Of a stretch of 64,000 nt of DNA, positions 1 through 30,300 are shown in pieces. This DNA comes from Spongilla lacustris. Taxonomy: Eukaryota > Porifera > Demospongiae > Spongillida > Spongillidae. How positions within the stretch are numbered: the stretch's first letter is position 1; each line of letters opens with the position of its first letter. Made by a program: the position numbers and the translations under genes. The notes beneath the pieces are model-generated. The model ran no database searches. It saw only the letters and a list, made by a program, of their open reading frames with translations, and had not been told where the DNA came from. Location of the stretch: positions 215,963-279,962 of the forward strand of contig OX442423.1 in the NCBI GenBank assembly GCA_949361645.1, in the 5' to 3' direction.

Positions 1-9
1 AGTGTGTGT

Positions 10-48
<39 letters not shown>

Positions 49-1251
49 TACACGTGTGTGCGTGCGTCATCAATTAACCATTGCCCGTGTACGCACGCGC
101 ATGCACACAGACCAACAGCTCACCAAGATGACGACGTTACTGACAGATCCACTGCACGTGAACTTTATGGAGTCTGATACGTTCACCACAAGTGGGTTGC
201 TGTGTACAATTAAGGTGTCATTGTGTTTAAAATAATCACACGCCGATGTTTCTAACGCTCGGAGTAGTACGTGCGTTGTTGCGGCATGGAATACTAGCAG
301 AGTCTAAGTGCGCTTCGCTCGAGCGCGGAACTTTCCCCTGCCTGCAGTGCCCCACTGTATCCCGTGTGGGTGTGCATGTGCGCGCCTTACCTTGCATCAT
401 AGCGCGCTGTACCATTGGATGTAAGAGTAACGCTGAACGTGGCTCCCCTGACTGAAGAGAGGCAGATGGCAACTAACAAGCACACAGATGTGACACCTTC
501 TCCACATGCCATGTTGTTCGAAAATTTAAACTAAATTGAAATCTTAAAATTATTGTTAAATACTGTTATTAATATTTTCACAGTAGGAAATTAATGATGA
601 CATAATCAGGGGTTACTAGACTAGAGTTACGTAGTGGGGACCAGGGGGGTACATAAGTGATATCTGATGATGTAATGACATTACACCTGTGACTATCGAC
701 TACTGCTGGCATAAAAAAAATACAAAACATGAGAGAAATAAAATCTTGTGAGCAGACTGGAATGGAGACACGAACATCAGTTGCCATCCTTGGTGTGGAC
801 CGGCATGGAGACATGAACAATATTCCCAGAGAGACCATGGACTGCTCCCATGTCAGAAATATGCATGTCATGGCTAGGAGCTATAGTGTGCATGTGTGTG
901 TGTGTGGTGTGTGTGGTGTGTATGCATGTGTATGTGTGTATGCATGTGTGTGTGTTGTGTGTGTGTGTGTGTGTGTTGTGTGTGGAGTGAAGGGAGTATA
1001 AGGGAAGGGACAACCATCAGTACAGGTACATGCCCCCCCCCCCCCCCCTCCCCCCCAAGGGACTAGGCAGGTCATAAGGACATAGCCATGGCTAGACGTG
1101 TCTCCACTCACCTAGCAAGTGAGGGGAGGAGCCCCCATAACCAGGACTGGTCAAGCTGGTTGGACTGGTTAGTGAAGGGCTGGTCACAGAGGGATGGGGA
1201 CTGTCATCTGACGGGCTGGGGACCCCACCGGGGAAAGATGTGTGGTATTGA

Positions 1252-1333
<82 letters not shown>

Positions 1334-1560
1334 TCATTGTTACACAAGGGAAAACTAACAATCACAAGATGTGTGTGTAGTACAAATACATAACAAACCA
1401 GGGACAGACCCCATACATGTAGGTCATCTGATCTGGGGGCTTGACCCAGACCCTTTTACATTCATTCATGGTTAATTGCTCTTTTAGAATGAAGGCCTAG
1501 GCCCCACCCCCCCCCCCCCTACAGTAGCCTAACCTTCCCACTCACCCTCCCTATTGTCCC

Positions 1561-14514
<12,954 letters not shown>

Positions 14515-14520
14515 TGCTGA

Positions 14521-14700
14521 AGGGAAGAGGGGGAGGGGGAGAGGGAGGAGGGGGAGAGGGAGGAGGGGGAGAGGGAGGAGGGGAAGAGGGAGGAGGGGAG
14601 AGGGAGGAGGGGGAGAGGGAGGAGGGGGAGAGGGAGGAGGGGGAGAGGGAGGAGGGGAAGAGGGAGGAGGGGGAGAGGGAGGAGGGGGAGAGGGAGGAGA
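14521..14700. repeat. GGGAGGAGGGGGAGA purine array
   Basis: Array of ~15-bp GGGAGGAGGGGGAGA units. On the gene strand it is the polypyrimidine tract of the acceptor at 14516, within the first RBPJ intron. Confidence 0.9.
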
Positions 14701-14719
14701 TTAAGGACGGGTACTTACG

Positions 14720-15817
14720 AGAAAGGCAAACATGTGTCTGAAGTACCCAACCTCCTCTCCCTCCCCTGGTCTGTGCACACGGTAATAATCCCCAATATTG
14801 AAAGCATCAGAAAAGAAGAGTGATTCAGTAGATCTTTAAAAAAAAAATCGTTATGCGAAGATTCCACTGAAGGTAATAGTACATACTTAACAATGTTTGA
14901 AGAAGGGTGATAACATTAACTCCGGTCGTGTTGCGCGAGGCCACTATGCCGCAATTTTAGGCAGCCATATTGCACAGCGGTTACCCCGAGGTCACCCTAC
15001 CCCTGGCTGTGTCCGTGCCGCTCTTTTGGAGCACTCACCTCTCTTTGAATTATTCTCTACCAAAAAGGCGGAAGTTATCCAAGTGAAGCGCCCGCGTACT
15101 TTTCTGATGGAATCTAACTGTAGAGAACGTTCGCAGAGTAAAGGATGGAGGATCCGCCCCTTTCATTGACCAATCGTTTTGCTGTATACGCCCCTCTGAG
15201 TCTCTTAATCATATTCACCCACCCCCTCCATTGTCCTGGACAGTATTTTTCTCACGGGAATTTAGCGCGTCACGTACACATGTTCTCGTCCCCATGCAAG
15301 TCTTAGACGGAGGATCGAGGAAGCTGTGTCATTTCAAACATCACGCGATCCAGAAGACAATAACTAGACACGTGACCAAAAGCAACACCCACCCGGTACG
15401 CGGTACCGGTAATTAATTATTTTTAATTAACGATTCGTCGGATTCGTCATCGATCATTTGCCACAGCTACAGGAAGTGGTATACTATACCCGAGGCACGC
15501 CGCTTTATTAATTTCAACAGTCAGAGACTAGACACAATTTGTTTTTGTGGTCACTATCGACATCTGGTAGCTGTCATGCAATACATGTACGGCTATCCCT
15601 TTGTAAGAAAAGGCAACGCTTTTATAATTGGATTTGTACATACAAATGATATTTCTTAAATTTTTTTAATTAACTAATGTGGTACTTTTTAATTGTGTAA
15701 ACATGATTCAACCAATGAGTAGTGTGTCACGTGATTCATGTACCCATGTAGCCATAGATGTTACAGCATAATCACATGACGAAACAGAAAGAAGCACACA
15801 TACAGAAGAACACATAA
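14720..15817. other. Intergenic region: RBPJ upstream region and 3' flank of the MyTH4-RhoGAP gene
   Basis: Unlike the introns on both sides, it contains almost no tandem repeat and is richer in CpG, which suits a promoter for RBPJ transcribed leftward. I saw no convincing coding exon, TATA box or RNA gene. Confidence 0.5.
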
Positions 15818-20323
<4,506 letters not shown>

Positions 20324-21481
20324 TGCGGCTGTTAGATAACAGTGGCTGCAAAAGGGTTAAAAAGAGTTAATGGTGACATAACCACAAAAATTTTGCCCAA
20401 AAAGTGAGATATGCAAAGGTGGAAGATCAAAATCCTTTATATTCACATGACTGAGGGGTACAAGCACACAATCATTAACATCACGAGGGTAGATCACGAG
20501 GGTAGTAGTACTGCAGGGATAGGACGTGATGCTTGGACACGTGCACGTGACCGTTAAGTCCTAACATGGTTATGATCGGTACCAACAGCACCAGCTATTC
20601 CCGCGGAAGACGCAAGAGCTACGTACTACATGCATTTCCGCCACGGGACCAGGGCCCGCCCCCGCCTGTTTACACAAGCGCACAGTGTCAGCTGACTCGC
20701 TCGTACTGGGCCAGAGATAGTGTAGTTACGTTCCTTCTTATCTCCTCAGCGGTACCAGACGTAAATAATAGTCGTTAGCGCGGCCAGGCGGCTGTTGCAC
20801 GTGGTACTGACGCTGCCAATAACCACAGCAACCAACACTTAACACGATTATCCCGCGCATTTAGCGCTAGCGGTTGGTCTAAACCTTTGATCTTCTGCTC
20901 TTCATATCACCCAAATCTAATAGCCGCGCAGAACAACAATATACTAGCTTAAGTGTCTCAGTATACGGTGCACAGATTATCACACCGCGCACGTTACCCG
21001 TGCACACCATCGCAGATCATATCATGTGGCCTCGGCCCTCTGGAAGTGTTTTTACTTACCTTCTTGAAACGAAGGTGCGAACTTACTTCAACGTGTATGG
21101 ACGAAAGCAAGGGTTAATTATTAATAAACGTAATCATTACCTTCAATTACAATTACGTGTACCGAGAATTACATGCGGTCAAAGTAGGTAATACAAGTAC
21201 GAGAAAGTATCTGAACTGCAATATCATTATAAGTTACAACCCAATACACGTAAAGGCGCGGACGTCAATCGCAGGAATCTTTATAAAATAGATATGTAAA
21301 AGAGGTACACGTACGTACGTGCACTTTAATATTAACGGTCGATCGACATTATGTAACAAAATATCTTTGGATCATGGACGTACGGTCAATGACGCAATCG
21401 AATCGTAAATATTAACGTTAAAGTTATTATTGGCACGCCCTTTTAATTTTTAGTGGACACGCCCATGTAAGCCGCACAAGG
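20324..21481. promoter_or_regulatory. Divergent intergenic region between the MyTH4-RhoGAP gene and actin
   Basis: 1.16 kb between two divergently oriented genes, free of tandem repeats and relatively CpG-rich (for example around 20610-20850). TTATAAAATA at 21281 could be a TATA box for actin. I found no clear CArG box and no exon encoding the actin N-terminus here. Confidence 0.4.
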
Positions 21482-22390
21482 ATGAGTATCAACTGGGACG
21501 ACGTTGAAAAGCTCTGGCACCACACCTTCTACAATGAGCTCCGAGTGGCCCCAGAGGAGCACCCAGTCCTCCTGACCGAGGCTCCCCTCAACCCAAAGGC
21601 CAACCGTGAAAAGATGACCCAGATCATGTTCGAGACGTTCTCTACCCCTGCCATGTACCTCGCTAATCAGGCCGTACTCACCTTGTACGCTTCCGGACGT
21701 AGCACAGGCTTAGTGGTGGACTCTGGGGAGGGCTACACCCACACTGTACCCATCTACGAGGGTCATGCCATTCGCCACGCCACCAATTGCCTTGACCTTG
21801 CTGGTCGTGACCTGACTGACTACCTGATGAAGATCCTGACCGATCGTGGCTACTCGTTCACCACCACCGCCGAGCGCGAGATCGTTCGTAACATTAAGGA
21901 GAGGCTGTGCTACGTGGCCCTGGACTTTGAGCAGGAGATGCAGACCGCAGCCCTGGGCTCCAGCCTGGAGAAGAGCTACGAGCTTCCCGACGGTCAGGTG
22001 ATCGTTATCGGTAACGAGCGGTTCAGATGTCCCGAGGGACTGTTCAAGCCTTCACTGATCGACGCAGGCTCTACAGCCGGTATAGCGGAGATTACGAACG
22101 ATTCGATCAATAAGTGCGAAGCGACGATCAGGAGGGACATGTACGAGAATACTGTGTTATCCGGAGGTAGCACGATGTTCAGCGGGATCAGTGAGCGGAT
22201 GACGAAGGAGCTCCGCAAGTTGGCCCCGCCTACCACTAAGATCAAGGTGATAGCACCTCCCGAGCGCAGGTCAAGCGTGTGGATAGGCGGCTCCATCCTA
22301 GCTTCTCTGTCAACCTTCCAGAAAATGTGGATTTCTAAGGAGGAATATGACGAGTTTGGCCCATCTATTGTGCACCGCAAGTGCTTCTGA
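21482..22390 (+). CDS. Intronless, N-terminally truncated, divergent actin
   Basis: Single open frame of 302 residues, stop TGA at 22388. It aligns with conventional actin from about residue 77 ([20 protein letters not shown]) to the exact C-terminus ([10 protein letters not shown]). Retained: phosphate loop 2 (DSGEG, usually DSGDG), [42 protein letters not shown], a GGSTMFSGI adenine loop (usually GGTTMYPGI) and [15 protein letters not shown]. Missing: phosphate loop 1 (DNGSGMCKAGF) and the whole DNase-I-binding loop region. Many substitutions ([36 protein letters not shown]) distinguish it from a typical cytoplasmic actin. The open frame despite this divergence suggests either selection or a fairly recent retrocopy. 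An unrecognised upstream exon is possible but none was found. AATAAA at 22563 could serve polyadenylation. Confidence 0.9.
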
Positions 22391-23271
22391 AAGTTATGAA
22401 TTTCTGATTGAGTGTCCAAGTGTGCGTGTGTGTGTGTGTGTGGGGGGGGGGGGGGGGAGTATGCCCTGAATTGACTGTTTGATGTAGTCTTAGCAACAAT
22501 TCATGCTCCATACGCCTCGATGCTACACTGTCTGAAGGCGGCCGGATTAAAATAATAATAATAATAAAATTAAAGAGCATATGGCTGCATATGGCTGGTC
22601 CACGTCAAATATCCGCGGTTTTGGTAAAGTGTCTGCATGGCATCCTTTGTTCTACCATGTACCATCGTGATGTGCAGTTGTTGATCGTTCTAATTAAATC
22701 ATCAGAAGCTGCATGCTCTGTACTGTCAAGATGGAGGCTATGATCATGACATGACGATGAGAATATATCTATAGATGTATAGTAGGCCAGTACGTATACG
22801 TACATGCAATGCATGTCTTAAAAACTGATAATAATAATACATATTATTTATATCATATATGTCCGCTATGAGCGGGCTAACCAATGATATGTGCAGCCAT
22901 TGAGTCCTGTTTTGACAGAAATATAGGTCACCTGTTTTGTTCCTATACCCAATGGAGTTCATATGAGTGACCTATATTATATATATATAATAATTATAAT
23001 TATAATTAATTATTACCATTTCAATCCATTCTACATCAATGAATTTACATTAAAATGATATTACATGTTGTTTCTTAAAACAGAACACAATAACTCTAAA
23101 GGTATGGTGAGGGGCCGCTACATGTATCACCCTCTTGGAGTGAATATCCACCCCTTAATAGGAGGGCCTGGGTACTCCCTCGCACAAGAGTTATGTTCAC
23201 CGAATTATAACTCAAGTTATGACGTAAGTAATACAAGCATGACTGATTAACACTGTTTGATTGAACGCACC
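22391..23271. other. Intergenic region, AT-rich
   Basis: Short (TG)n and poly-G at 22424-22458, then AT-rich unique-looking sequence with TATATA/ATTATA stretches near 22975-23010. No gene was seen. It is presumably the promoter side of the gene starting at 23272. Confidence 0.4.
22563..22568 (+). terminator. Candidate polyadenylation signal of the actin gene
   Basis: AATAAA about 175 bases after the actin stop codon, in an ATAATAATAA tract. The tract makes chance occurrence easy. Confidence 0.35.
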
Positions 23272-24727
23272 ATGGACGCGCTGTTGTTTGGTGTCTTTAG
23301 CGCCATGTTTGTGCTTCTCGGAGTGTCTTTGACATTGAGATGGACAAAATTGGTAGGTTCGTTTTGAAATTTGTACTGTCGGTTTGGGAGTGTATTTATT
23401 GCCACGAATCCTACGATACAGAGTGTTCAAGATGTTTGCCTCTTCTGGGCAATACTACTCGGAAGCAACAGGTATTGGCACCAATGATGTGAAACTAATG
23501 ATTCGCAGCCGGCGACCCCCCCTTCCACCGCTTATATAAGCCTATACGTGTATAAATACATACTGCCATGGGCGTGGCGGAGCCATGATTTCCAATCATA
23601 CACATTCTATCCAACCGGCACTAACGGCTAACTTCACCCCATGCACCCGACACACACACATACATGCACACGTTCCCACCCCCACCCGTTGTTATAGTGT
23701 CGCAGTGATTTATAGATGCATTCCTTTAGTTCTAGGACCAGGGCCATGAAGAAGCCGTTGAAATTACACACCTATCTGGCAAGTACAACAGACCTGGATT
23801 CGGTATGGCTTCGCTAATAAATGCATGCATGTACCTTGAATTGTTAACTGCAAGAGACAGATGAATGATACACTTAAATCGAGTGGCTGCTACATCTACG
23901 ACACTCTAGACTGATGCTCAGTTTAATGACCTAAGAAGGCATATAATATAGTTAGTTTTTTGAGAGAATACATGCCAGAATGTTTTTTTTTTTTGTTTTT
24001 GTTTTTTTTTTTAATACCTGCACAGGCCAATACCCCACGGGTGTCCATGATATTATATTAGGATATTTTGATTTCCCATTCAGTGGCAAATATCAATAAT
24101 CTAAATTGCATATTCAAAACCCTCTATTGTAAACGTTCGGTTAGAGATATTAAGGAGTACAACAAGTTACTAAGTTCAATAGTGATCTATTAACATAAAA
24201 AGGTCTGTTCTAATTTAGCATATAATTGAGCTAGAATTATAAATTGTGCAGCGTTTTCGAGTTTGTTTTCAGTGAATATACATCATATATAGATTTTCAA
24301 ACTTTCGTTCTGAAGTTTATAAATCTCTCAATATAACAGTTGCTGTGTAGGCCTATACTAATGAGAAGATGTGTGAAGTACGAAGTTGCTGTATGATTTT
24401 ATCTTATTAACGTGGTTCATATAATTATATTTGCCTAACGTAATCATAAATTCCCTATTAAAAGCTAGGTTATATTCATTTTAAAGCGTTGTGAACACAT
24501 GGCCTATCTCTCAACGTTAGTGTATCATTGTTTGATTTCGCATGCAGGTCTCGCTGGAGGAGCTGTACAGATTTGCAAAAAGATTCATACAAGCTCCGTC
24601 TACTTCCTTGGACAGTGATGAAATGTAAGCCCATATCCATCACGGGGTGCATGTACGTTAGTACGTGTGAGATAATAAAAATACAGTTATCAGTATACAA
24701 ATTTAAAATTTAATAGCATGGAAAATT

Positions 24728-24855
24728 ACAGACCCCTTGCCGCGTCATCCCAGGAAGGATCAACACATTAGTGGCCATATTGTTTTGGCCCATGCAAAAT
24801 TTGTGTGTTTTCATACGTACGAATGATGTAGCAGGTGAAAAATCACGGCCTAGTG
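24728..24855. mobile_element. Partial MITE related to the element at 52.4 kb
   Basis: CCCTTGCCGCGTCATCCCAG, GGCCATATTGTTTTGGCCCA and GTGAAAAATCACGGCCTA match, with substitutions, the left half of the 52404-52727 element. The other half is missing or rearranged beyond the inserted element at 24861. Confidence 0.65.
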
Positions 24856-24860
24856 TTAGG

Positions 24861-25747
24861 CCATAGATATAACACATAGGGATTGGCAACACCAGGCTCT
24901 CAATAGTAATAGGCTCGTTTTGGATGTAACCCCGTAACGGCGGAATAGCAGTAAAATGAAAAAATTGAGCAGTAAATGAATACAATTGAGCATGGCGGTG
25001 TTGACTGATATTCCAGACCAAGACTTAAAGTTTGTGTTTTAAGCCCTATCCATAGCGTTATGGACAAATACAGTGTACCAATCTGTTCTATCCGAGTTTC
25101 TGAAGGCATGCAAAGGGACTGGGAAGCAGGGTTATTTGTTACCTTTGTCACAAATTAATTCGAAGGATGCGTACAAAAAGCTATATATCTCCATAAGGGT
25201 ATATCATAAGTCTGTGGAACAAACACCAAGGCACAGTTTAATCACTTCATCGTATTTAGGACAATTCAGGTTTGGAGCAAGTGTGTAAACTACGTTCAAA
25301 ACAGGTACAACAAACTACAGATATGTAACGGGTACGAGTATACCCATCAGTATCTTGTGTTAGGTACAAAGAGTTCCAGATCAGCTTGGATGAGGGCATG
25401 CAGGGACAAAATTAGAACGCAACGAGAGCTCGTGCTTTCATATATGTACGGACACACGACTACCAAGGGTACGACTAGTTGGGTCGCGCAATAATTGGGC
25501 CAATATAGTGATAAATCTTGCTCTTATCGCTTTTCTTTTGTATCTATAAATATCTCTCTGAACACATATCCTCCTTTTACCTCGCAACAACATTTATCTA
25601 TTCAAGGGAAAGCTACTGTGGCATTGAGAGTACTGGCAGGTTTTTTGTCTCTATAATAATTTCGCGAAACGAGCCTGTAACGCGGATGTGACATCACGCC
25701 ATACATTTAGATAGGCCGTTTCCAATCCCTATGTGTTATATCTATGG
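24861..25747. mobile_element. 887-bp terminal-inverted-repeat element (MITE), TTAGG duplication
   Basis: The left end CCATAGATATAACACATAGG (24861) is inverted at the right end, CCTATGTGTTATATCTATGG (25728-25747); arms extend to about 26 bases. TTAGG flanks both sides (24856-24860, 25748-25752). No convincing transposase frame is inside. It is inserted in intron 4 of the gene at 23272, inside an older MITE fragment. Confidence 0.8.
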
Positions 25748-26117
25748 TTAGGCTTACGTCGTTGGTCCATTTTGACATGATCCGATGCAGCATGAACACA
25801 TGATCGTTAATACATTTTGTACTTTGGTATAAAACGGGTCGAGTCAGCACTCAGCACTAAATAACACGCAACTTCACGCGACGAAGTTACTACTTGTATG
25901 TGCATATAATTTAGCGCCTAATCAATTATAACTAACATGCCCCGCCCCCTTGGCGCCGGCTTATGCGGCCGGCCCCCTGACTTGTTCCCAATGTCAACAG
26001 ACTGAAGAATTTTGTCAGAACGGTACAAAGCTATTCCCACGTAATGTTATGTCGTGAAAGGTCAGACGGCTCTCTGCGTGGGATGATGTTGTTAGGAATA
26101 GAACGCAACGGAGGTTA

Positions 26118-28338
26118 TGCACCTATCAATGTCAACCCCGTCCCCCGCCCGTACGGGGACAGGGTCGGAGATATCGGGGGATTTGAAATTATTTGACGCG
26201 GAGTGTACTTTAGGACCCGGGCAGTTTGAATATATACGGGCATTTGACATGAAATTATTACATTTTATGCAGCAGTATTGTCAAATACCCGTACCGCTCA
26301 GGTATTAAAAAAGCGATGGTGAGAATCGACGCATCATTTGTATGACAGAAGAACAAAATTTAGAACAAAGTATCAGAGAAACTTTTAGCGACATTATCGA
26401 AGCAGGCGAGAACATCTTGATTCAAGAGTTGATCAGAACTGGGGAGGCCGCATATTCTATGTGGACCTACAAAACCGACAAATTGAGGACAAAAGTGTTG
26501 TTCAAGTATTACGTCTGCAACAGGTATATACTGTATAGAGCAGATGATAGTTTTGTATTCAATATACGTGGTTCGGCCTCAAGTGAAGTCGTAGTGGAAA
26601 TAACTACAAATTCAAATGAAGTGGTGAGTGATTCGATGGGCAACGTATATTATTAAAGAACATAAGTGACATGCATTTATGTGCTGGTGTTTAAATCGCG
26701 TCATCAGGGCCAAATGGTTGCGTTTGTGTAAACTTTTCCCAGAAAGTGCCCAGCCTTAGTGATATTCACTACTTGTGTATGTCTGTTTTTGTTTGTACAA
26801 GACTGATGGTGGGTTTGATACTTATGCATTTCCACATCAATCTGTTCTTTAGAATTCTGATGGGTGTTCTTTTGGAACAACTAGAATAAAACTTGTTCAA
26901 GGATCCAACTCCGAGCTCTATCAGGACATAAACAATTATTATGTGACCTTTATGAAAGGAAGCCAATTAAAGAAAAGCAACACCCATGCAGATCTCTTTT
27001 ACCACTTTCAAGATGTTTGGAATGTCCAAAACAACCATATGGTGAAAGGTCGCCCACAAAACTATATTTTCTATCTAATGTGCTCTTATCAGCCTCAATG
27101 TCCCCACCCAAGATGCAAAGCAGCTCAGGAAGGCAAGAATGAAGAGCTCACATTCTCCTGGTATCCTGGGGGACCTTTACTGTCATATTTGCCTTGGCCT
27201 TCAAAGGACCCCAATAGGCCATGGAGAAATACTTGCTGTATGACATGTAAGGGCGGATTCTGTAATGGGGATGTTATTAATGGTGACCGGAGTGTGGTGG
27301 TACCCCCATCATTAATTCTGAAAGAGTACTTCACTGAATTGTGCAAAAGTGAATCTTCAATCTCTGATGAAATGATCAATATGGCAGCAAAGGAAACCCT
27401 TCTGTCTTGTGATGAGGTTCGATTATGGATTAATCATCTTAAGGAGGTCATCACTAACCAGAAACGAGGACTTGCAAAGGCAGCAAGTACGAGACAAAGA
27501 AAGAAGAATAGCACATGCAACAGAGCTGATGTCTCAAGGAAACACAATGATACTCTTTGTAACCAGGATGCATACAACTGTACTACCTGGGGTGGCATAT
27601 GCAGAGGATGAAGGAGAGTTTTGGATAGCATGTGATAGCTGCTCAAACTGGTTAAGTGCATCCTGTGAAAACCTTGCTGAAAAACCAAAATCAGAGACCT
27701 ACACATGCAAACATTGTATAGCCCTCCTCATTGTCTAACATTTATAATTTTTTAAAACTTGAACAACAAAAGTGATGGGTTAATTGCATCCATGGGGGAC
27801 CAGAATGTGATTTAGAGTTCAGAATTAACGCCTAGAATAAAAAGATCTTTAGTTTTTAAATGTAAAAATGCCGCGCGCATACACTCAATGTATCATACAG
27901 TGTCGCACATGGATTTAGCCATCAGTCAGGTTTACAAAAATAGCCAAAATAAACTCTGAGACAGAAATGCCTGTACATGCATGTACTAAGCTGCTATGTT
28001 CGATGTAGCTGCTACGTTCGTAAATGTATACATGCATCTCAGCCTGCTTCGCAGTGCTGTACTGTGCTGTAGTCCTTCGCTTCGTAGATTTGTTATCATG
28101 CAGGCAGTCCTGTGGATATGGAGTGAATTTATAAATATAATATGACTTATAAAGTTATTATTATATACATACGCTTTTGTATATCCGCGACGCCATTCCC
28201 CGACCCGTATGGTACGGGTAGATTGATTGTCAAATCGCCCCCAGGGTCGGGCAGTTTGAATTAATACAATTTCAAATCCCCGATATCTCCCACCTAAGCC
28301 CGTACGGGGGGGGGACGGGGTTGACATTGATAGGTGCA
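26118..28338. mobile_element. 2.2 kb DNA transposon with TIRs, TTA duplication and a PHD-finger gene
   Basis: The ends read TGCACCTATCAATGTCAACC inward from both sides, and inverted similarity continues with gaps for ~90 bases. TTA at 26115-26117 and 28339-28341 is the target duplication. A 3-bp TTA duplication recalls PIF/Harbinger (TWA), but the termini and cargo are not typical, so the superfamily is left open. The element interrupts coding exon 5 of the host gene. Confidence 0.88.
26342..27738 (+). pseudogene. Transposon-borne cysteine-rich / PHD-finger protein, frameshifted
   Basis: Two exons are likely: 26342 to about 26626, donor GTGAGT after the codons for TTNSNEV, then from about 26855 (acceptor TTCTTTAG). 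Phases match and the frame is open through a Cys-rich part (CSYQPQCPHPRC, CCMTCKGGFCNGDVING), a basic helical part (DEVRLWINHLKEV, KRGLAKAASTRQRKK) and into a C-terminal PHD-type finger (FWIACDSCSNWLSASCENL, YTCKHC; stop near 27738). The finger's first Cys pair (CTTWGG) and its remainder are in different frames, so one base is missing near 27590. No DDE transposase motif was recognised. It may be an accessory protein of the element. Confidence 0.6.
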
Positions 28339-30133
28339 TTACACACTAATCAAGGTAAAAAAATTTTAAATGAAGTTACCAAAATGAATCTTTCCTTTTT
28401 TTAGTGGGGCTTGGTCATGTTTATGAGCTTCTATCGCGGCGGTCCTTGGATGTATTGGGTCTTGATTTACGTGTCCTTGAAAGGTACGTACATTGGATTG
28501 CAAACCTTTGATATTGCGTATACAAATCCCCGCGCGCGGGTGCGCTTTTTAGAACTGCTGCTTCATCCATTCACCCCACTTTACCATGGCGGGAAAATTT
28601 ATAGCTACAAAAGTTACCTTGTGAGTGAAGATATAGTTATACATCAAGCTGTACTCACTTGCATGTACGTGTACATCCGGGCCATGATTATCAAGTTCCT
28701 TCCTAGATGATAACACCGTTTGATGAGCTCTATCCTCGATATGATAAGAAGACCCCTCCATCCATGAAGGTCATGATTGATCAGATAGCGCTCAGTGCTA
28801 AACAGCCCACGGAGAATTACAACCAAGAAACCTGTGTTCTTGAGAGAGAGTACTCTTACCTCAAGGAACACGTAGCTCCCATCACGGATGAGGAGCTGAA
28901 GAATCCGCACATCAAGTTCTTTACCGAGCAGAATCCTGGGTGGAAGAAGGTGCGCGCCTTTATATACTTAATTAATATGATCCTTACATGTAATCATTCC
29001 ATACAATTTCTAATCAGGGACACTGCTTGATAGTTGTCACTCACATGACCTGGAGGGAAGTGTTTAAGGCAGCCTTCATTGGCTTCAGAAAAAGTAGCAT
29101 ACATGCTGGAATCCTTAAAGTACAGTTATATGTACATGCACATGTGATACATTTATGTAGTATTGTGCATGTATGCAGTGTGTACATGTATGCAGTGCAT
29201 TGCACTGTTCCTCTCATCATGCTCAAACAGCCCCCAAAGAAGCCTTTGCTTAAGAGAGGGTTGACATACCAAGCACCAGGATTTAGTTCGTAAGTTATAC
29301 ATACAGTAATGGCTATACACAAGGTCTAAGGGCTATAAGGTTAACAGTTAGGGCTTACAGGTTGAGCTAAGTTAGTACTAACAGAAGGGTTGAAAGGTTA
29401 GCACCAAAGCCTGTGTCTTTATATGTCAACCATATTGTTGGTAGTTTCATCTTACCATATATAAGGTTTGGACTTAACTGAATGCAATAATATATTATTT
29501 ATTTTTCCAAAACGAGTTAATAAAAAAAAAACATACCATTGTAACTGCATTATGGACAGTCCAATTTCAAGTGCGTAAGAAAGAAGTTGTAGAGGACCTA
29601 GGAAAAAATATCATCCCTTTTCCCCATTAAAATTAACTCCATGCTCATATTGCTGCTAAGTACACTACTGAAACATTGTGATGTCCGCTCTTTATTCCAT
29701 TGTAGCAGACAGGCACCTAGGGATTCAAACCATTCACATTAAAAAAACTGCAAATCAAGAATTGATTTTACAAGTGATCTGACACCTACATACTGATACA
29801 GACTGATTATAGACTGTATCAGAATGTATACAGCCTGTACTAGGATGTAAGTGGTTGATTTTAATAGGATTCATGCAGCACATTTTTTTTGCTTCGATTG
29901 ATCTGATGCTCAACCCCATGCAATGCATACACAATACCATTTTCATGATATGATGATACCATGTATAGTTGCAGGCTTGCAGCTAAGTTTTGTCAACAAC
30001 ACTGGGATCTTTTGAAGCCCACTCTCTTTTAACAGGCAGGCATCTAGCAGAATTGAAACCAGCACTTTACGGATGATCTGTTCGTTCTGGTCTTTGTTCA
30101 AAGTCATAAAATGCTATACTGAATCTCCTCCCT

Positions 30134-30300
30134 CCCTCCTCCTCCTCCTCCTCCTCCTCCTCCTCCTCCTCCTCCTCCTCCTCCTCCTCCTCTTCCTCCC
30201 TCCTCTTCCTCCCTCCTCCTCCCTCCTCCTCCTCCTCCCTCCTCCTCCTCCTCCCTCCTCCTCCTCCCTCCTCCTCCCCCTCCTCCTCCTCCCTCCTCCT
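30134..30300 (+). repeat. CCT trinucleotide tract
   Basis: Uninterrupted CCT/CTC run followed by CCCTCCTCCT variants, in the last intron of the gene at 23272. Confidence 0.92.

Noticed and set aside
20566..21191. Short open frames in the actin / MyTH4-RhoGAP intergenic region as the missing actin N-terminus
   Set aside because: None contains DNGSG, VGRPRH or other N-terminal actin motifs.
23339..24610. Alternative open frame beginning MDKIGRFVLKFVLSV and continuing through exons 2-4
   Set aside because: Phases also fit, but it stops at TGA in exon 4, whereas the other frame remains open through eleven exons; kept only as an uncertainty on the first exons.
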